Source of the DNA: Pseudomonadota bacterium
GTDB lineage: Bacteria; Pseudomonadota; Gammaproteobacteria; Steroidobacterales; Steroidobacteraceae
DNA length: 64,000 bases
Assembly: GCA_016703895.1 (NCBI GenBank)
Contig: JADJBE010000003.1
Coordinates: 1 to 64,000, forward strand
Direction: 5' to 3'
Program-made: the position numbers and the translations under genes
Notes under the pieces: generated by a model
Databases searched by the model: none
Told to the model about the DNA's origin: nothing
Seen by the model: the letters and a program-made list of their open reading frames with translations, nothing else
Part shown: positions 35,652 through 45,696 of the stretch, one piece after another
Position numbering within the stretch: the first letter of the stretch is position 1
How the letters are laid out: each line of letters starts with the position of its first letter

Positions 35652-36173
35652 CTAAAAAGGATACGTGTACGTATAAGGGGTTAGGTCGGGCGGCTGAACC
35701 TTATACTGAGCCTGCAGGAACGCGACAAGGTCGACCAGTTGCTGCACTGTCATGACACCATTCAGCGACGCAACCTCCATGAGCGACTGTCCGCCAGGTG
35801 CGACTGAGTCGCGCGGATAGTTCGGCGCAATGCGATGGGAGGGGTTGATGATAGAGGTAACTAGCTCACCATAGGTCCGCACCCGCGTCGTCTCGCCGCC
35901 GAGGCGTATGTCCGCTGCACCTGTTCCGTCGAACTTCTCGCTGACTCCCTCTATCTGGTGGCAGGCGTAACACCGAAGACTGACGAAGGCTTGTTTGCCC
36001 GCGACTGCGTTGCCGTCCGGCAGTCGAAAACCGCTCGGGGCTTTCTGGTCGAACTGCCCGCAGCCTGGTAGCGCGAGCATCGCGATGGCACAGCAGATCA
36101 TCACAACAGTCGCGAGGAAGCGCAATGGCTCGGCGCTGTGATCGCTAATTATCAATTGTTGTTTGGGACGCAT
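35652..36173 (-). CDS. Lipid-anchored c-type cytochrome
   Basis: This ~173-aa protein has a lipoprotein-like signal (MLALPGCGQ), then a class I cytochrome c domain. That domain has GKQAFVSLRCYACHQIEGV (haem CYACH) and a late Met in GVMTVQQLVDLVAFLQ as the likely axial ligand. ATG 36173 is preferred to the longer frame from 36254. It directly precedes atpD on the same strand, so electron transfer and the alternative ATPase may be co-expressed. It is similar in size to single-haem oxidase subunits. Confidence 0.8.
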   Translation of the reverse strand: MRPKQQLIISDHSAEPLRFLATVVMICCAIAMLALPGCGQFDQKAPSGFRLPDGNAVAGKQAFVSLRCYACHQIEGVSEKFDGTGAADIRLGGETTRVRTYGELVTSIINPSHRIAPNYPRDSVAPGGQSLMEVASLNGVMTVQQLVDLVAFLQAQYKVQPPDLTPYTYTYPF

Positions 36174-36430
36174 GACTATCACGCCTTCATTTGCGACGGG
36201 CTGGATATCGGTTCGGTGGCTTACCAATTCTACCGACGACAAGTCTGTGAACATCTTCTGAAATGGCTATTCGGGCATCTGCGTATTGGTCGCGTACTTG
36301 TCCGTGGCTAGAGTGTAATAGCAGCAGAAAGCGAACTCACTGCTCAGCTACGGGAGCATCGCATGTCATGTATGTAGACAGCGGTAAACGCTGGAATAGC
36401 GTGTGGAACGAGCTGCTAGGAGCGGCCGCC

Positions 36431-37567
36431 GTGTTGAAACGCAGCATTCTTGTTTGTTTGGCGACATTGCTATCTGGACTAGCGATTGCCGACAGCCCGC
36501 ACGATACTGAACGTGTCGTCGTGCGCGATCTCGGTGCAGATCATTTTGTCGCGGGCGACAGCATCCGGATCGACAAGCCAATCGTGGGCGACTTGCTGGC
36601 GGCGGGTGGTGAAGTCGAAGTCAACGCGCCAATTGGCGGTGACGCCGCGCTGGCGGGTGGGAAGATCCGATTCACCGGCAGCGTTTCCCAGGATGCCTAT
36701 ATAGCAGGCGGACAGCTCGATCTCAGCGGCAGCGTGGGGCGCAACGCACGCATTGCTGGCGGACAAATTGAGACCGATCAAGATCTGGCGATCTTTGGCA
36801 ATGCGACCGTCACGGGCGGAGATGTCAAACTACGAGGCAAGATTGCGGGTTATCTGCAGACTGCGGGTGGGCGTGTCTTGCTCGACGGTGCCGTTGATGG
36901 CGACGTGGTTGCGACCGCCGGTGAGCTGAAGTTGGGACCCAATGCGCGAATTGCCGGCAAGTTGCGCTATGCGAGTCGTAAGGACGTCAGCGTGGATCCG
37001 TCCGCCTCGGTCTCCGGCGGTATCGAACGCATGACAACGCCGCCAATGGGCCGGGACCGAATCGATGCGGACGATCGCCGACTGGTCGCTCGTGGAGTGG
37101 GGTTGGTCTGGACGCTTGGCTTGATGTTGCTTGCCGGTCTTTTCGTCGGCGTTTTCCCAACAGCCTCGTCGCGCGTGACGGAAGCTGCTCGTGCGCGATT
37201 CGGTTTCAGTCTGCTACTCGGCTTCATCGCACTGATATGCATTCCGTTTGCGGTCCTGATACTGCTGTTTACGCTTGTCGGTATACCGCTAGCATTGCTC
37301 GCATTGGGAGCATATTTCGTACTGCTGTTTGTGGGCTATGTCGCCGGTTGCATCGCGGTTGGCGAATGGATACTGCAGATCTTGGGTTCCGCAAGGGCGA
37401 ACAAGACTGGATGGCGACTCGGTGCCGCGGTGGCAGCGGTGCTTGGCATCGCATTGCTGACGCGCGCCCCCCTGTTGGGTGGTCTAGTTGCGCTGTTTGT
37501 GCTGTTGCTAGGAGTTGGTGCCATCGTGGTTTCGCTCGCACCGAAGCAACGATTTGTGCGGGGCTAA
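36431..37567 (+). CDS. Bactofilin-like polymer-forming membrane protein
   Basis: This ~378-aa protein has a signal or anchor (VLKRSILVCLATLLSGLAIA). The region of about residues 30-190 is made of short repeated strands (VGDLLAAGGEVEV, GDAALAGGKIRF, QDAYIAGGQLDL, RNARIAGGQIET, GYLQTAGGRVLL), a right-handed beta-helix as in bactofilins and related proteins. Four or five C-terminal transmembrane helices follow. AGGAGCGG at 36419-36426 supports GTG 36431, though the frame is open from 36263. It is divergent from the cytochrome gene. The function is likely envelope scaffolding; unproven. Confidence 0.65.
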   Translation: MLKRSILVCLATLLSGLAIADSPHDTERVVVRDLGADHFVAGDSIRIDKPIVGDLLAAGGEVEVNAPIGGDAALAGGKIRFTGSVSQDAYIAGGQLDLSGSVGRNARIAGGQIETDQDLAIFGNATVTGGDVKLRGKIAGYLQTAGGRVLLDGAVDGDVVATAGELKLGPNARIAGKLRYASRKDVSVDPSASVSGGIERMTTPPMGRDRIDADDRRLVARGVGLVWTLGLMLLAGLFVGVFPTASSRVTEAARARFGFSLLLGFIALICIPFAVLILLFTLVGIPLALLALGAYFVLLFVGYVAGCIAVGEWILQILGSARANKTGWRLGAAVAAVLGIALLTRAPLLGGLVALFVLLLGVGAIVVSLAPKQRFVRG

Positions 37568-37596
37568 GTGCGCGCTCCGCCGACAGTACCGTCTAG

Positions 37597-37779
37597 TTAG
37601 AGGTAGATGTTCCAGTAGCTTGCGCGTTCAGCGCGTCCGAGGGTTTCGGCTCCGAAACAGGCGTCGAATTCCGCTGCTGCGCGGTGCAGCTGCGTCATGG
37701 TGTCCGGAATCACCACAGTATGTGTAAGAGTTGTTGCGGATGTTGTAGCGGTGCAAGACGCGTAACACTGGTTCGTCAT
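37597..37779 (-). CDS. Possible small protein antisense to the sHSP leader
   Basis: A 60-aa minus-strand frame ends at TAA 37597-37599. The last ~33 residues (MTQLHRAAAEFDACFGAETL, then GRAERASYWNIYL) look protein-like in composition and codon choice. The first part is Thr-rich and unconvincing, so a start at the internal ATG is possible. It lies in the 237-base gap between the bactofilin-like gene and hsp20. I do not recognise it. Confidence 0.3.
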   Translation of the reverse strand: MTNQCYASCTATTSATTLTHTVVIPDTMTQLHRAAAEFDACFGAETLGRAERASYWNIYL

Positions 37780-37804
37780 ACACACTCTTTGGAAGGAGAC
37801 TGCG

Positions 37805-38227
37805 ATGAATCTGATCAGTTGGGAACCGTTCCGGGAACTGATGCCATCGGCCCTGCGTCGCTGGCCAGCACTGAGTGATGACGTTAACGGCAATAGGGAA
37901 TGGGCACCGTCTGCTGATATCAGCGAGACTGACAAAGAGTACCTGATTCGTGCTGAGCTGCCGTCAGTCAAGAAGGAGGACATCAAGGTCGCGATCGAGA
38001 ACGGGATGATATCGATCGAAGGCGAGCGCAAGTACGGTAAAGAAGAGAAGAACGAGAGGTTTCATCGTGTCGAGAGCTTTCAGGGGAAGTTTGCTCGCAG
38101 CTTTATCCTGCCAGACGATGTCGATGAGAGCGCTGTGCACGCAGAGAGCAAGGATGGCGTGCTGACCGTGCATGTACCAAAGTCAAAGGTCGTCAAGAGT
38201 CCGAGCACGCAGGTCAAAGTGCGTTGA
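37805..38227 (+). CDS. Hsp20 family small heat-shock protein
   Basis: This 140-aa sHSP of the class found widely in proteobacteria starts NLISWEPFRELM. Its alpha-crystallin domain has EYLIRAELPSVKKEDIKVAIENG, ISIEGERKYGKEE, FQGKFARSFILPDDVD and ESKDGVLTVHVPK, with VKSPSTQVKVR at the end. It is a holdase chaperone in the cytosol. GGAAGGA lies just before ATG 37805. It is followed 46 bases later by the GroEL paralogue, so the pair probably forms a chaperone operon. No CIRCE element was seen upstream. Confidence 0.92.
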   Translation: MNLISWEPFRELMPSALRRWPALSDDVNGNREWAPSADISETDKEYLIRAELPSVKKEDIKVAIENGMISIEGERKYGKEEKNERFHRVESFQGKFARSFILPDDVDESAVHAESKDGVLTVHVPKSKVVKSPSTQVKVR

Positions 38228-38273
38228 TAGCCTCGGTTCTTTTGCATTTACCAGGACGTAGTGAGGTTGGGTC

Positions 38274-39893
38274 GTGAGCGCAAAACAGATTCTCTTTCAT
38301 GCCGCCGCACGTGAGAAAGTGCTGCGCGGCACGACCCAGCTCGCCGATGCGGTTCGAATCACGCTCGGACCGAAGTCAAAATCGGTGCTCATGCAGAAGA
38401 AGTGGGGCGTGCCAGTTGTCTGCAACGATGGCGTGACGATTGCGAAGGAGATGGCTCTCGCCGATCCCGAGGAAAACCTTGGCGCTCAAATGCTGCGACA
38501 GGCTGCTGAGAGAACCGGTGACGCCGTCGGCGACGGAACGAGCACGGCTACGCTCATCGCGCAGGCGATTTTCGCGGAAGGCGTCCGCAATGTCGCGGCT
38601 GGTGCGAGTGCCATCGACCTTAAGCGTGGCCTCGATCGCGGTTTGAGGGCGACGGTTGCTGGCCTCAAGCTATTGTCTCGGCCGGTTGCCTCGCGCAAGG
38701 AACAAGCCCAAGTCGCGACGATCTCCGCGCATAACGACCCCGCCATCGGTGAACTCGTTGCGGAAGCTATGGAGAAAGTCGGAACGGATGGCGTCATTAC
38801 TGTTGAGGAGTCCAAGACAACTGAGACAGCCCTTGATGTCGTCGAAGGCTTGCAGTTTGACCGTGGCTATTTGTCGCCGTATTTCATTACGGATACGACA
38901 GCGATGGAGGCCGTGCTCGAGGATGCGTTGGTATTCGTCACCGACCGTAAGATCGGCTCGATCAAAGATCTGATCGCGTTTTTGGAGCAAGTCGCCAAAT
39001 CGGGGCGGCCGCTGCTGCTCATCGCGGAAGATATTGAAGGCGAAGCGCTGGCGACCCTCGTGGTCAATCAAGTGCGCGGTGTGCTGAAGAGCTGCGCCGT
39101 CAAGGCGCCGGGTTTCGGCGACCGTCGTAAAGCGCTGCTGCAGGATATTGCGGTACTGACTGGCGCTCAGCTTATTTCGGAAGAGCTGGGCGCCAAGATC
39201 GAAGACGTTTCGATGGCGCAGCTGGGTCGTGCGCAGCGAATTGTGGTCGACAAGGATACGACGACCATTATTGGTGGCGCTGGTCAGCGCGACGCGATTG
39301 ACGGGCGTATTCGCCAAGTGCGCCGTGAGATTGAGGATACGAAGAGCGACTATGACAAAGAGAAACTGGAGGAGCGGCTTGCTAAGTTGTCAGGCGGTGT
39401 TGCCGTGATCCGGGTCGGTGCCGCATCTGAGTCTGAAATGAAGAGTCGTAAGGATGCGCTCGACGATGCGATCAGCGCCACCAAGGCGGCGATCGCTGAA
39501 GGCATCGTGCCGGGAGGCGGACTCGCGCTCATCCGCGTGGCCGCGGGGCTCGCGACGGAGGAGGCAGACTGCTCGGGGGACGAGCGCACCGGTATACAGA
39601 TTCTGCGCCGTGCATTGGAAGTGCCCGCCCGCCAGATCGCAGAGAACTCGGCGGTCGATGGTGGCGTGGTCGTGGATCGCATGCGGAACTCAACGGGTAA
39701 CGTTGGATTTGATGCTGCCGCTAACGCCTATGTCGATCTGATCGAAGCGGGCATCATCGACCCAGCGAAGGTGATGCGTATCGCGGTGGAAAACGCGGTA
39801 TCGGTAGCCAGTGTACTGTTGCTAACAGAGGCAACGATGACCGAAATACCGGAACCTGAGGTGAGGGCAGGTCCGATGGCGGACTCACTGTGA
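38274..39893 (+). CDS. GroEL-type chaperonin paralogue without GGM tail
   Basis: This 539-aa protein, starting at GTG 38274, has typical GroEL landmarks: ITLGPKSKSVLMQK, NDGVTIAKEMALAD, AVGDGTSTATLIAQAI (ATPase Asp), APGFGDRRKALLQDIAVLTG, and VPGGGLALIRV near the C-terminal equatorial domain. The C-terminus ends EPEVRAGPMADSL, without the Gly-Gly-Met repeats of housekeeping GroEL, and no groES is adjacent. It is therefore probably a second, specialised chaperonin. It is followed by the host-attachment-like gene. Confidence 0.92.
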   Translation: MSAKQILFHAAAREKVLRGTTQLADAVRITLGPKSKSVLMQKKWGVPVVCNDGVTIAKEMALADPEENLGAQMLRQAAERTGDAVGDGTSTATLIAQAIFAEGVRNVAAGASAIDLKRGLDRGLRATVAGLKLLSRPVASRKEQAQVATISAHNDPAIGELVAEAMEKVGTDGVITVEESKTTETALDVVEGLQFDRGYLSPYFITDTTAMEAVLEDALVFVTDRKIGSIKDLIAFLEQVAKSGRPLLLIAEDIEGEALATLVVNQVRGVLKSCAVKAPGFGDRRKALLQDIAVLTGAQLISEELGAKIEDVSMAQLGRAQRIVVDKDTTTIIGGAGQRDAIDGRIRQVRREIEDTKSDYDKEKLEERLAKLSGGVAVIRVGAASESEMKSRKDALDDAISATKAAIAEGIVPGGGLALIRVAAGLATEEADCSGDERTGIQILRRALEVPARQIAENSAVDGGVVVDRMRNSTGNVGFDAAANAYVDLIEAGIIDPAKVMRIAVENAVSVASVLLLTEATMTEIPEPEVRAGPMADSL

Positions 39894-39954
39894 GGGCTGT
39901 CATCCCTACAGCGCTCGGGTCTGCGCAGGAATTCATGATCATGGGAGGCGTCAT

Positions 39955-40427
39955 ATGAAAACGTTCGTTTTGGTGGCCGACGGCGGTGAAGCGAGACTAC
40001 TGCGGGTCCTCGGTCGCGGCGACGCGAGAGTGCTCAAAGAAGTTGAGCGATTCGACAACCCCAGTGCACGCGTCGCCGCGCGAGACCTGACGTCCGATCT
40101 CACGGGGCGAGTATTTGTTCTGCCGGGCGCGGGCCGCGCGGTCAACCAACTTCAATACGTCATGGTGCTGACAGTGACTTCGATCCACACGCCGAGAAAG
40201 TGCTGCGGTTCGCGCGCCGTCTTAGTCGCAAGCTAGATGTGCTGAGACGCGCGGGCGAGGCGGATGAGTTTCTCGTGGCGGCGGCGCCTCACTTCCTTGG
40301 AGTGCTCCGGCAGGTAATGAGTCGCCCGACTCGCGCGATCGTGACCCACGAACTGGATCGCGATCTTGTCCATTCCAAGGAAGCACAAGTCGCAAAGGCG
40401 TTGTTCAGTGCGGGCAGAAATCGCTGA
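39955..40427 (+). pseudogene. Host-attachment (bacterial eRF1-like) family protein, frameshifted
   Basis: The N-terminal frame has KTFVLVADGGEARLLRVLG and VERFDNPSARVAARDL, TGRVFVLPGAGRAV. The second frame gives GADSDFDPHAEKVLRFARRL, DEFLVAAAPHFLGVLR and the C-terminal ELDRDLVHSKEAQVAKAL, the standard end of this family (about 157 aa in all). Adding one G at about 40159 (TACGTC to TACGGTC) restores QYGHGADS. Family members were named for plant attachment and resemble archaeal release-factor domains; function is poorly known. Its ribosome site GGGAGG precedes ATG 39955. Confidence 0.75.
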
Positions 40428-40436
40428 GCCGCGCGG

Positions 40437-42165
40437 ATGATTCGATCCGTGTATGAGGCAGAGTCGGCCAACTCATCTGGAGATACACCGCTAAGCGATG
40501 CCTCGGCTCATCCGTGGTTGACCGCCTATCCGAGTGGTACGCCCGCTCAGATCGACCCCGATGCTTATGCATCACTCGTCGATCTGCTGGAGCGCAGTTG
40601 CGCGCAATTTGCGACTCGGCCAGCGTTTGCCAGTATGGGGCAGGTGCTCACTTATGCCGAGCTAGATCTGCTGTCGAAGAAATTCGCCGGGTATCTGCAG
40701 AGTCTCGGAATCGCGCGGGGCGACCGCATTGCGCTCATGCTGCCGAACATCCTCCAGTATCCGATTGCGCTTTTTGGCGCGCTACGCGCGGGGCTGACGG
40801 TCGTCAACACCAATCCGCTGTATACAGCGCGCGAACTCAAGCACCAACTGACGGATTCAGGCGCAACTGCCATTGTGGTACTCGAGAACTTCGCCCATGT
40901 GCTCGAAAAGGTCCTTGATGCGACGCCTGTGCGTCATGTCATTCTAACGAGCGTCGGCGACATGCTGCAGTGGCCGAGGCGGGGCATCGTCAATCTGGCA
41001 GTGCGCTACCTGAAGCGCAGCGTGCCTCGCTATCATTTGCCGCACGCCGCGCGTTGGCGTGAGGCAATGCAGCGCGATGCTAAACAGGGGTTTAGCCCTA
41101 CGGCGATCTCCGGATCTGATTTGGCATTGCTGCAATACACTGGCGGCACGACAGGGGTTGCCAAGGGGGCAATGCTCACGCATCGCAATCTAGTCGCCAA
41201 TCTGCAGCAAGTCGCCGCGCTCTGGCATTCGGCTATTGAACCCGGCCGTGAGATTGTGATCACGGCGTTGCCGCTCTATCACATCTTTAGCCTGACGTGT
41301 AACTGCCTTCTTTTTGTGCATCACGGTGGTTTGAACGTCCTGATTGCCAATCCGCGCGATATGCCTGCATTCCTCGCCGAATTAGCGCGTTGGCGATTCA
41401 GCATAATCAGCGGTGTGAACACTCTGTATGCGGCCTTACTTGAGCAGCCGCGCTTCGCGCGACTCAATTTCCGCACTAAAGCTTGCTGTGGCAGGCGGCA
41501 TGGCCCTGCATCCGTCCGTTGCCGCGCGCTGGCAAAGCTTGACGGGGAATGTGTTGATCGAGGGTTACGGTCTCACGGAGGCCTCGCCAGTCGTAGCTGC
41601 GAATCCACCCGGCGGCGTTCGTATCGGTACGATCGGCGTACCCGTTCCATCGACCGATGTGGCGCTTCGCGATGGCGACCTTGCAGTACCTCGCGGAGAA
41701 GCGGGGGAGTTGTGCGTGCGCGGCCCACAAGTGATGCACGGGTATTGGAACATGCCGAAAGAAACGGCGGCGACGTTGGACCCAGACGGGTGGTTGCGCA
41801 CTGGCGACATCGCGACCCTTGACGATTACGGCTATCTCAAAATAGTCGATCGAAAAAAGGACATGATCATCGTATCGGGGTTCAAGGTGTTTCCGAACGA
41901 GGTCGAAGCGGTGCTAACCAGCCACGCAGAAGTGCTAGAGGCGGGGTGTGTCGGCGTAGTGGACGAGAAGTCCGGTCAAACGGTGAAAGCCTTTGTTGTG
42001 CGGCGCTCTCAAAGCACAGTGACAGCGGAGGCGCTGCACGCATTCTGTCGCGAAAACCTGACAGGCTACAAGGTGCCCAAGCATTTCGAGTTCCGTGAGT
42101 CTTTGCCGAAAACTAATATCGGCAAGGTGCTGCGGCGTGCGCTGCTCGAGCCGGACGCAGAATAG
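40437..42165 (+). pseudogene. Long-chain fatty acid-CoA ligase (FadD-like), frameshifted
   Basis: AMP-forming acyl-CoA ligase of about 575 aa. The first frame has RIALMLPNILQYPIALFGAL, GLTVVNTNPLYTARELKHQL, LLQYTGGTTGVAKGAMLTH and ALPLYHIFSLT. The second has LKLAVAGGMALH, IEGYGLTEASPVV, DGWLRTGDIATLD, VDRKKDMIIVSGFKVFP and the final Lys region LPKTNIGKVLRR. The break is near 41475 (LNF / SALKLA), a one-base insertion. The activated acyl-CoA would feed the adjacent acyl-CoA reductase and wax ester synthase. The stop is nine bases from the convergent aldehyde dehydrogenase. Confidence 0.85.
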
Positions 42166-42173
42166 TGTCGACG

Positions 42174-43616
42174 TCATAGTCGGCTGAACAACAACCGCAA
42201 AGCGCGCCGCGTACGCGCTGTGTAGGGGGGGCGCAGACTTAACAGCCCAGCGATATCAATGCGTGTCTGGCGGTAAATGGAACGCGCGTGACTGAAAGTA
42301 CGGAAGCCCTGTTCGCCATGGTAGGCTCCCATGCCGCTGGCACCGACCCCGCCGAAGGGCAGGCTTTCAATCAGCACGTGCATGGCGACGTCGTTGATCG
42401 TGACACCGCCCGATAGCGTGTGGCTCAGAACGGCTTTTTCCTCGGCTCGATCATTCCCGAACCAATATAGGGCCAGTGGTCGAGGGCGAGCACGAACGAA
42501 TTCCACCGCCGCCTCGATATCATCGTAGGGAATCAGCGGTAGGATTGGTCCAAATATCTCTTCCCGCATCACACTCATCGTCGCAGTGGCGCCGATGATG
42601 AGCGCGGGTGGTAGCAGGCGCTGACTGTCACTTGGGTTGTCCGCCGCGCCAGCGTCTGCGCCGAGCTCGACAATCTCAGCGCCGCGCGATCTCGCGTCAT
42701 CCAGATAAGCTCGCAGCCGCTCACGATGTTGCGGGTTGATAATCGACGTGTAGTCTTGGCTCCTGTGCGGTGCGCCATAACTGTGAGCAACCCACTTTCT
42801 TGCTAACTTGATGAATTCGTCGATTTTCTCGCGTGGCAACAATACATAGTCGGGTGCGAGACAGATCTGGCCGGCATTGAGTAGCTTGGCGAGCAGAATA
42901 CGATCGACCGCACGTTTTAGTCCGGCCGACCGTCCGAGTATGACCGGGCACTTGCCACCGAGCTCCAGAGTGACTGGCACCAGGTTTTCGGCCGCGGCGG
43001 CCATGACTCGTCGTCCAACTGCAACCGACCCCGTGAACAACAAATGGTCAAATGGCAATGCGGCAAATGCCGCGCCGACCGCTGCCGACCCTGTGCACAC
43101 AGCCACTTCAGATTGGTCAAATGTTGCCGCCACCATGCGTTCTAGCAGCTCACTTGTTTGTGGCGTGTGTTCCGACGGCTTGAGCATGCACCGATTGCCT
43201 GCCGCGAGCGCACCCGCGAGCGGCGCGAACGTCAGATTGATCGGGAAGTTCCAAGGACTAATAATCCCCACGACGCCAATCGGTTGGTAGACGACCGATG
43301 CTTTTGCGCCGGGAATCCACGTGCCGATTCGAGGCGTATGATGCCGAGCACGCGCCCAGGACTTCAGATTGTCGCGCGCATACGAGAGGGCGCTGAGCGC
43401 CGGAAAAACGTCCGTGAAACGCGTAACGGTTGCCGGGCGCTGCCCGAAATCATTGTTGAGCGCCTCGCAGACGGCGTCTTCGTGCTGCCGCAGCATAGCT
43501 ATGCATCGGTCGAGTCGGTCGCGCCTGCGGGTCAGTTTGACCTCGCCCTCGTGGAGAAATGCCTGGCGCTGATGGTCCAGAATCGCCTGCAACGACTCGG
43601 CCGTGTGTGCTACCAA
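42174..43616 (-). CDS. Aldehyde dehydrogenase (coniferyl-aldehyde dehydrogenase type)
   Basis: This 480-aa NAD(P)-dependent aldehyde dehydrogenase has VVGIISPWNFPINLTFAPLA, FTGSVAVGRRV (cofactor), LELGGKCPVIL (general base Glu), LNAGQICLAPDYVL (catalytic Cys), EEIFGPILPLI and SLPFGGVGASGMGAYHG. It resembles the coniferyl/fatty aldehyde group, with a hydrophobic C-terminal tail. Its end overlaps the reductase gene by seven bases, so in this setting it may oxidise long-chain aldehydes. Confidence 0.88.
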   Translation of the reverse strand: MVAHTAESLQAILDHQRQAFLHEGEVKLTRRRDRLDRCIAMLRQHEDAVCEALNNDFGQRPATVTRFTDVFPALSALSYARDNLKSWARARHHTPRIGTWIPGAKASVVYQPIGVVGIISPWNFPINLTFAPLAGALAAGNRCMLKPSEHTPQTSELLERMVAATFDQSEVAVCTGSAAVGAAFAALPFDHLLFTGSVAVGRRVMAAAAENLVPVTLELGGKCPVILGRSAGLKRAVDRILLAKLLNAGQICLAPDYVLLPREKIDEFIKLARKWVAHSYGAPHRSQDYTSIINPQHRERLRAYLDDARSRGAEIVELGADAGAADNPSDSQRLLPPALIIGATATMSVMREEIFGPILPLIPYDDIEAAVEFVRARPRPLALYWFGNDRAEEKAVLSHTLSGGVTINDVAMHVLIESLPFGGVGASGMGAYHGEQGFRTFSHARSIYRQTRIDIAGLLSLRPPYTARTRRALRLLFSRL

Positions 43617-45629
43617 TGTATGCCTCGCAAGAGCGTCGCAAACGCAATTTGCTCATCAGTTGACGCATCTGACTTCGCAGCGGATCGAACCGATGCTTCA
43701 CCTTCTGGGGGCGGCAGCGCCTCGAGTGCCGCTTCGGATTCGGGGAATAAGCGATACGCTTGACTCATGACGACCTCCGTTATCTTCGGCGCGAATAGAC
43801 TCATGAGCTGGGCGAAGATGCCGAGGCGCGTCGCCAAGCGTTTCGGCTGATGGATGACCGCATCGCAAACCAAGTCGGCGGCCTCTTCAGGTGCGATCAA
43901 TGGCAGCTGTTGGTAGACCTTGGTGGGGGCGGTCATCGGTGTCCGCACCAACGGCATGTTGATAACCGTAAACCGCACATTGCGTTCGCTGTACTCGGCA
44001 GCGGCGCAATTGGCGAATCCCTCGAGCGCCGCCTTGGAGGCGACATAGGCAGAGAAGCGTGGCGAGTTCGCCAGTACGCCGATAGACGAAATGCAGATCA
44101 CATGACCCTGACCGCGTTCGACCATCGATGGCAGCAACGCGAGTGTTAGTCTTACGGCGGCGTAGTAGTTGATATTCATCAGCCGCTCGAAATCGTGGAA
44201 CCGATCGTAGCTGTTCTCAATTGCTCGCCGGATGGATTTGCCGGCATTATTGATCAGGATATCGACGCGCCCATGGTCCGCGAGAATTCTTTTCGCAACC
44301 GCGTCGCACGCGTCCAGATCAGAAATATCCGCGCTGTATGTGAAGACCTTGCCACCCGCGGCGGCAATCGCCTCGCGTATGCGTGCCAGGCGACTCTCAT
44401 CTCGTGCGATGATCACCACAGTTGCACCGGCGTCGGCCAAGCGCAACGCGGTAGCGCGACCGATTCCGGACGAGCCACCGGTGATGACGACGACGCGGTC
44501 GCGGACTTTGCCGCTCAAGCTCCGATCGGTTAGCAGGTCCGGATCGAGGTGTCGCTCCCAGTAGTCCCACAGTCGCCAAGCGTAGTCTTCGAGCGGCGGT
44601 ACCTTGATGCCGGTGCCAGCGAGCAGCTGCTGGGTACGATCGCAGTCAAACACCGTGGGATAGTTGATTAGTTGCATCACCGATTTCGGCACGCCAAGCT
44701 CGTTGAGAATTTCGTCGATGATGCGATTGACCGGGCGAATCGAGACGAGAGCCGCGCGAACCATGCGCGGGATGCCGGCGAACACCTGAGAATCGAGCCG
44801 TAATGTCATGGTCGGCGCATGCGCGGCTTTCGCCAGCAGATTAAGCACCTCCCCGACGTGGCGCTTGCGCGGATCGGTGAGATGAAAGCACTGTCCGTCC
44901 TGCCCGGGTAGATGGGCGAGGTGGTCCATTGCACGCGCGACATAATCGACTGGTACGAGGTTGATCTGTCCGCCTTCAATTCCGATCAGTGGCATCCATT
45001 GCGGAATCGTGCGTCGCAGCTTCTGTAGCATCTTGAAGAAGTAGTAAGGCCCGTCGATCTTGTCGATGTAACCAGTCGCAGAGTGACCCACCACCATGCC
45101 GGGCCGGTAGATCCGCCACGGAACCCGGCGCTGGCGGCGCACCAGCGCCTCGGACTCGTGCTTGGTACGGAAGTACGGATGGTCGAGCCCCTCGGCTTCT
45201 TCGAACATGGTTTCGGTAAACGTGCCAGGGTATAGCCCCGCCGCTGCGATTGAACTGACTAGATGAAAGCAGCCCACCGTTAGATCATCGGCGAGCGCCA
45301 GTGCGTGATCCGTGCCCAGCACGTTGACTAGGTCCGTGGATTCGTTGCCGGCCGTGAGGTCATACAGGGCGCCGAGGTGAAAGCAGTGCTTGATCTGGCC
45401 ACGGAGTTTCGTTCGGGTTTGGTCTGATACACCGAGCAATGGCTCCGTGAGATCACCGACAACTGCGACGATATGGCGGCTGGCGTCGCCCCAAAACTGC
45501 TGCAATTGGTCGAACTTGCCCAGCGACTCCGCGCGGACGAGAACGTACACCGGTTCGCCGCGCTTGGCGAGCTTCAAGAATGACGTGGCGCCCGATGAAT
45601 CCGGTCGCACCAGTAACCAGGTAGCTCAT
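43610..45629 (-). pseudogene. Two-domain fatty acyl-CoA reductase/SDR, N-terminal frameshift
   Basis: ATG 45629 opens MSYLVTGATGFIGRHV. The frame then shifts near 45580 to FLKLAKRGEPVYVLVR and stays open to 43610, for about 672 residues in total. Domain 1 is an extended NAD(P)-binding reductase (HLVSSIAAAGLYPGTF, then YxxxK-like YFRTKHESE). Domain 2 (from about residue 385) is a classical SDR: VVVITGGSSGIGRATAL, ILINNAGKSIRRAI, SAYVASKAALEG. Size and order match two-domain bacterial fatty acyl-CoA reductases making fatty alcohols, such as the Marinobacter enzyme. It is divergent from the wax ester synthase gene. Confidence 0.8.
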
Positions 45630-45696
45630 ATGTGAAGACTACTCGTGGAATTCCCTGACTCCATCGTGGGAAACCGCATGTCATCATGTCTCTCCT

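Noticed and set aside
37568..38273. CIRCE or sigma-32 promoter upstream of the sHSP/GroEL pair
   Set aside because: No CIRCE-type inverted repeat (TTAGCACTC arms) or convincing sigma-32 hexamers could be seen.
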